6,787 nt of DNA, taken from assembly GCA_027858595.1 (NCBI GenBank), contig JAQICK010000051.1, positions 1 through 6,787 on the forward strand. Direction: 5' to 3'. This DNA comes from Melioribacteraceae bacterium (GTDB lineage Bacteria; Bacteroidota; Ignavibacteria; Ignavibacteriales; Melioribacteraceae). Positions 5,857 through 6,787 of this stretch are shown piece after piece; the first letter of the stretch is position 1, and the number at the start of each line of letters is the position of its first letter. The notes under the pieces are model-generated. The model ran no database searches, had not been told where the DNA came from, and worked only from the letters and a program-made list of their open reading frames with translations. A program made the translations under genes and the position numbers.

Positions 5857-6258
5857 TTATAACTTAGACTTCAAATCTACTAAAAAATTCCTTATTTCCA
5901 TAAGATCGAGTTCCATTGGTCCTTTTTTGCTGGGTGGCGAAGTGGAAACTTTGGAATCACGTTTAGGTGGTATTTTTACTGGCGTTGTTGGTTCGTTCAC
6001 TATTGGGCGAGATTTGCCTTCGGAAAGTATTTTTTTTGCTCCCTCAATTGTATATTTTTGTTCTCTTAATAAAGTTTTTATTTCAATTATTAGCTTAATA
6101 TCTTTATTTGTATATATTCTGTTTCCAGCCCTATTTTTTGAAGGAGTTAACTGATCAAATTCTGTTTCCCAATACCTTAAAATATACTGCTCTAAGCTAG
6201 TTAGTTTGCTAACTTCACTTATTGAGTAGTACAATTTTTTTAAGCCAAAATCCTTCAT
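5857..6258 (-). CDS. MerR-family transcriptional regulator
   Basis: The 133-residue protein has a MerR-type winged helix-turn-helix at about residues 8-80. LYYSISEVSKLTSLEQYILRY is the helix-turn-helix. WETEFDQLTPSKNRAGNRIYT is the wing, and the following IKTLLREQKYTIEGAKKIL is the second winged part. Such proteins bind promoter dyads and usually distort the spacer between -35 and -10. The rest is a short polar tail rich in Ser, Pro and Lys (80-120) and a terminal helix (ELDLMEIRNFLVDLKSKL) that may dimerise. There is no recognisable metal- or drug-binding domain and no Cys, so the signal is unknown. The start is supported by AGAGG six bases upstream. It is the first gene of the minus-strand string, and a perfect dyad upstream could be its own operator. 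Confidence 0.85.
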   Translation of the reverse strand: MKDFGLKKLYYSISEVSKLTSLEQYILRYWETEFDQLTPSKNRAGNRIYTNKDIKLIIEIKTLLREQKYTIEGAKKILSEGKSRPIVNEPTTPVKIPPKRDSKVSTSPPSKKGPMELDLMEIRNFLVDLKSKL

Positions 6259-6264
6259 TTCAAA

Positions 6265-6269
6265 CCTCT
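6265..6269 (-). promoter_or_regulatory. Ribosome binding site of the MerR-type gene
   Basis: AGAGG lies six bases before the ATG at 6258-6256 on the minus strand. It is the only clear Shine-Dalgarno-like sequence in the window, and it supports the chosen start. Confidence 0.55.
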
Positions 6270-6274
6270 AAATT

Positions 6275-6289
6275 TTTACTTCAAGTAAA
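6275..6289. promoter_or_regulatory. Perfect dyad upstream of the MerR-type gene, possible operator
   Basis: TTTACTT-C-AAGTAAA is a perfect 7-1-7 inverted repeat, 17 nt before the MerR-type start codon, in the 139-nt divergent intergenic region 6259-6397. MerR proteins bind such dyads and often control their own promoter. An odd-length dyad that close to the start could instead form a small hairpin in the leader. No clear -10/-35 or TAnnTTTG/TTTG promoter was identified around it. Confidence 0.35.
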
Positions 6290-6397
6290 GTAGGTAAATT
6301 ATTAAATAATATCAAGTTCTCTAGATTACTTATGCTTAATTATCTCTTAATTTGTTAATTAAATCGCTTTTTGCATTTATAAAAACTATATTTATTT

Positions 6398-6787
6398 ATG
6401 CTTTTAGAAGAATTTGAAAAACTACAAATGCCAAAAATATTTAGTGTAGTGTTAGAGAATTTAGATGTTTCTCCTCACGAACTATCTATTAAATTAAGCA
6501 AAGAAAGTTTGCTTCCACACCGTGCAATTGCCGAACAAGTAAATTGCCATCAAAAAGCTAAAAAAAAACTCCCTAGTTTTATTAAAAAACAACTAATATT
6601 TGATAAAATTCCATTGGAACAAGCATCAAGTGAATTTACTGCAAAATATAAAGCATCTCTAATTTCTGGAAATAGCTTAATTGACTTAACCGGAGGATTG
6701 GGAATTGATGATTTATTCTTTGCAACTTCTTTTAATAAAGTAACTTACTGCGAATTGAATAAAGTTACGTCTGAAATATTTAGGTAT
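6398..6787 (+). CDS. SAM-dependent methyltransferase, THUMP-like type (N-terminal part only)
   Basis: 130 codons are visible before the right edge cuts the gene. Residues 1-90 are a mostly helical region (RAIAEQVNCHQKAKKKLPS, then LEQASSEFTAKYKA). This is followed by SAM-binding motif I, DLTGGLGID (96-104), with E119 at the end of the next strand as the likely ribose-binding acid. The EQxSSExTAxYKA block before DLTGG resembles the Bacteroidota methyltransferases annotated as carrying a C-terminal THUMP-like domain, which suggests an RNA substrate. That domain would be off the window, so the assignment is tentative. The gene is divergent from the MerR-type regulator, with a 139-nt shared upstream region. 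The start ATG follows an AT-rich leader without a Shine-Dalgarno sequence; Met11 is a less likely alternative. Confidence 0.72.
   Translation, partial: MLLEEFEKLQMPKIFSVVLENLDVSPHELSIKLSKESLLPHRAIAEQVNCHQKAKKKLPSFIKKQLIFDKIPLEQASSEFTAKYKASLISGNSLIDLTGGLGIDDLFFATSFNKVTYCELNKVTSEIFRY

Noticed and set aside
5699..6154. Plus-strand frame of 151 codons containing GTAGFEPATTRPP
   Set aside because: It runs antisense through tRNA-Pro and the MerR-type gene. The GFEPATTRPP string is the familiar artefact of translating a tRNA complement.

Overview
The window is AT-rich DNA, probably from a member of the Bacteroidota/Chlorobiota (FCB) group. Three things point there: most starts lack a Shine-Dalgarno sequence and sit behind A/T-rich leaders, FtsY is short with no long acidic N-terminal domain, and the partial methyltransferase at the right edge resembles the THUMP-like methyltransferases I associate with Bacteroidota. 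This placement is an inference, not a match.

Positions 2665-6258 hold a housekeeping gene string on the minus strand. In transcription order it is a MerR-type regulator, tRNA-Pro(GGG), purF (first committed step of purine synthesis), a CDP-alcohol phosphatidyltransferase (probably pgsA) and ftsY (SRP receptor). Gaps are 5, 35 and 83 nt, and the last two genes overlap by 8 nt, so co-transcription is likely. A divergent, edge-truncated SAM-dependent methyltransferase starts at 6398 on the plus strand.

Positions 1-2488 hold the accessory part, one long minus-strand reading frame cut by the left edge (829 codons visible). It encodes a single-chain type IIG-like restriction-modification enzyme with an N-terminal PD-(D/E)xK-like nuclease, a helical spacer and an Eco57I-like adenine methyltransferase (DPACGSG, NPPY). 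Two features stand out. First, about 205 residues (577-781) between the methylase motifs GNSLIDDP and NPPY look like a complete Y1/HUH transposase domain of the IS200/RAYT type, with HLH and a candidate catalytic Tyr, placed so that removing it restores a normal methylase. Second, four copies of a ~20-bp palindrome (core AAGGGGACATGTCCCCTT) lie in this gene and nowhere else in the window. All are read in the same frame, as (T)RGHVPL or a variant. One copy is inside the transposase-like domain and one is between the nuclease catalytic residues. Since RAYT proteins are known to act on REP palindromes, a RAYT-like domain and a REP-like palindrome family within one restriction enzyme gene is the most notable system here.
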